The notes under the pieces were generated by a model that saw only the letters and a program-made list of their open reading frames with translations, did no database searches and had not been told where the DNA came from. Positions 33,748-34,299 of a DNA stretch of 34,299 bases are shown here, one piece after another. Position 1 is the first letter of the stretch, and every line of letters begins with the position of its first letter. The stretch covers positions 1 to 34,299 of the forward strand of contig MGTJ01000170.1 of NCBI GenBank assembly GCA_001799395.1. Direction: 5' to 3'. The position numbers were made by a program, and so were the translations under genes. The stretch is from Desulfobacterales bacterium RIFOXYA12_FULL_46_15 (GTDB lineage Bacteria; Desulfobacterota; Desulfobacteria; Desulfobacterales; Desulfobacteraceae).

Positions 33748-34299
33748 TATATGATCAGCGGAGGTGGACCGGAAAACCCTTGGTTTCGATGTAAATCCCT
33801 TGGGGAATCGAACCCCGATTTCAGAGTGAGAGTCTGTGGCCCTAAACGTGGACTTCTACTATTCGATTTCTTATTTTACAATCAAAGAAACCTGTGGACT
33901 TTCCCTGTCAGTCAACAGACATTAAAAAATTATTCAACCCCATTCTTCGCCTTTTTTCAAATTATCATATCCCAAATCATTCTTTTCAGGTGTTTCCCTA
34001 ACCGCTTACGTTAGATCTCTAATTTTATTGTTTTCTGGAACAGCCGGAATATGCCTTAATGGATAGCGGCAATACTTCATGATCTTCATGGTAAAAAAAA
34101 CTAGTGGCGGTCAACCGTCACTCCCAACATATTGTTATAATTGATTAAAACTATAACAGTCAAAAGTTTGACTCTGATCAATGTCGGCTGTTTTTATAAA
34201 ATCAAATGGCAATTTTATCCAAGACAATATAAATTAAACAAAAGACATTTAAGCAAATGTACAACCGGTGTTTAAAATCATTGGAGAGGGTATATCAAA
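33748..34299. other. Right-hand non-coding end
   Basis: No gene is supported. It contains a tRNA-Glu-like remnant (about 33791-33860), an imperfect hairpin (TGGCGGT/ACCGTCA near 34114-34131), a 7-bp inverted repeat (TGTTATA 34133-34139 and TATAACA 34152-34158), and a motif ATGTCGGCT...TTTT near 34185 related to the left flank of repeat D. The last bases (GGAGAGGG) resemble a ribosome-binding site for a gene beyond the window. Confidence 0.5.
33791..33860 (-). pseudogene. tRNA-Glu(CUC)-like remnant with truncated D-arm
   Basis: On the minus strand a perfect T-arm GGGG-TTCGATT-CCCC and a 4-bp anticodon stem CAGA/TCTG with loop CTCTCAC (anticodon CTC) stand in tRNA order and spacing. The acceptor halves pair only partly (AAGTCCA with AGGGATT), the D-arm is about seven bases too short, and the CCA is ACA. 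It is therefore a degraded tRNA or a tRNA-derived attachment fragment, not a working tRNA. Confidence 0.45.

Noticed and set aside
33751-34014. 87-codon plus-strand frame
   Set aside because: It runs antisense through the tRNA-like remnant, and the product is Phe/Arg-rich without motifs; treated as chance.
1-34299. CRISPR array
   Set aside because: No regularly spaced direct repeats are present; the GGACTAC copies are hundreds of bases apart and irregular.

Overview
The window looks like a chromosomal segment of a Desulfobacterales-type sulfate reducer or a close relative. I infer this from the style of the core proteins (TRAP and BMP-type transport, a DUF3334/CheX-like protein, a PurD-PurE fusion, frequent TTG starts). 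I could not run a search, so the taxonomy is an inference.

Region 1 (1-8404) is a catabolic locus. A partial M20 amidohydrolase/peptidase on the minus strand is divergent from a plus-strand run: D-aminoacylase, the three subunits of a TRAP transporter (order M-P-Q), an FCD-type GntR regulator, a MatB-like malonyl-CoA synthetase and an N-acyl-amino-acid racemase/o-succinylbenzoate synthase-type enolase. Together these would import an N-acyl (possibly N-malonyl or N-succinyl) amino acid, racemise it, deacylate it and activate the released acid. The 11-mer ATTGTACATTG occurs both in front of the D-aminoacylase gene and in front of the regulator gene, and is a candidate operator.

Region 2 (8511-22285) is housekeeping. 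It starts with a tRNA-Leu(CAA) and its terminator. A tight minus-strand operon follows (DUF1992, SHOCT membrane protein, ddl, a purD-purE fusion, a Sua5/YrdC-like gene), with a divergent EF-G gene. Convergent to EF-G is a second minus-strand unit: BMP-type lipoprotein, two-domain ABC ATPase, two permeases, a CheX/DUF3334-like protein and an M48-TPR protease. The lipoprotein gene has a clear promoter and its own terminator before the ATPase gene.

Region 3 (about 22.3 kb to the end) is visibly more A+T-rich, gene-poor and accessory. It holds a two-gene helicase/nuclease module resembling Hachiman (HamB/HamA), a divergent Cys-type SelO, a PEBP (YbhB-like) protein, and a set of small genes: a VOC fragment, YwbE, SlyX, a truncated DUF6946-like ORF, a frameshifted RNase HI, YaiI and a zinc-ribbon hypothetical protein. 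A degenerate intergenic repeat with a GGACTAC core lies between several of these genes (four copies). A broken tRNA-Glu-like sequence lies near the right end. The most noteworthy items are the Hachiman-like module, the repeat family between the accessory genes, the N-acyl-D-amino-acid locus and the PurD-PurE fusion.
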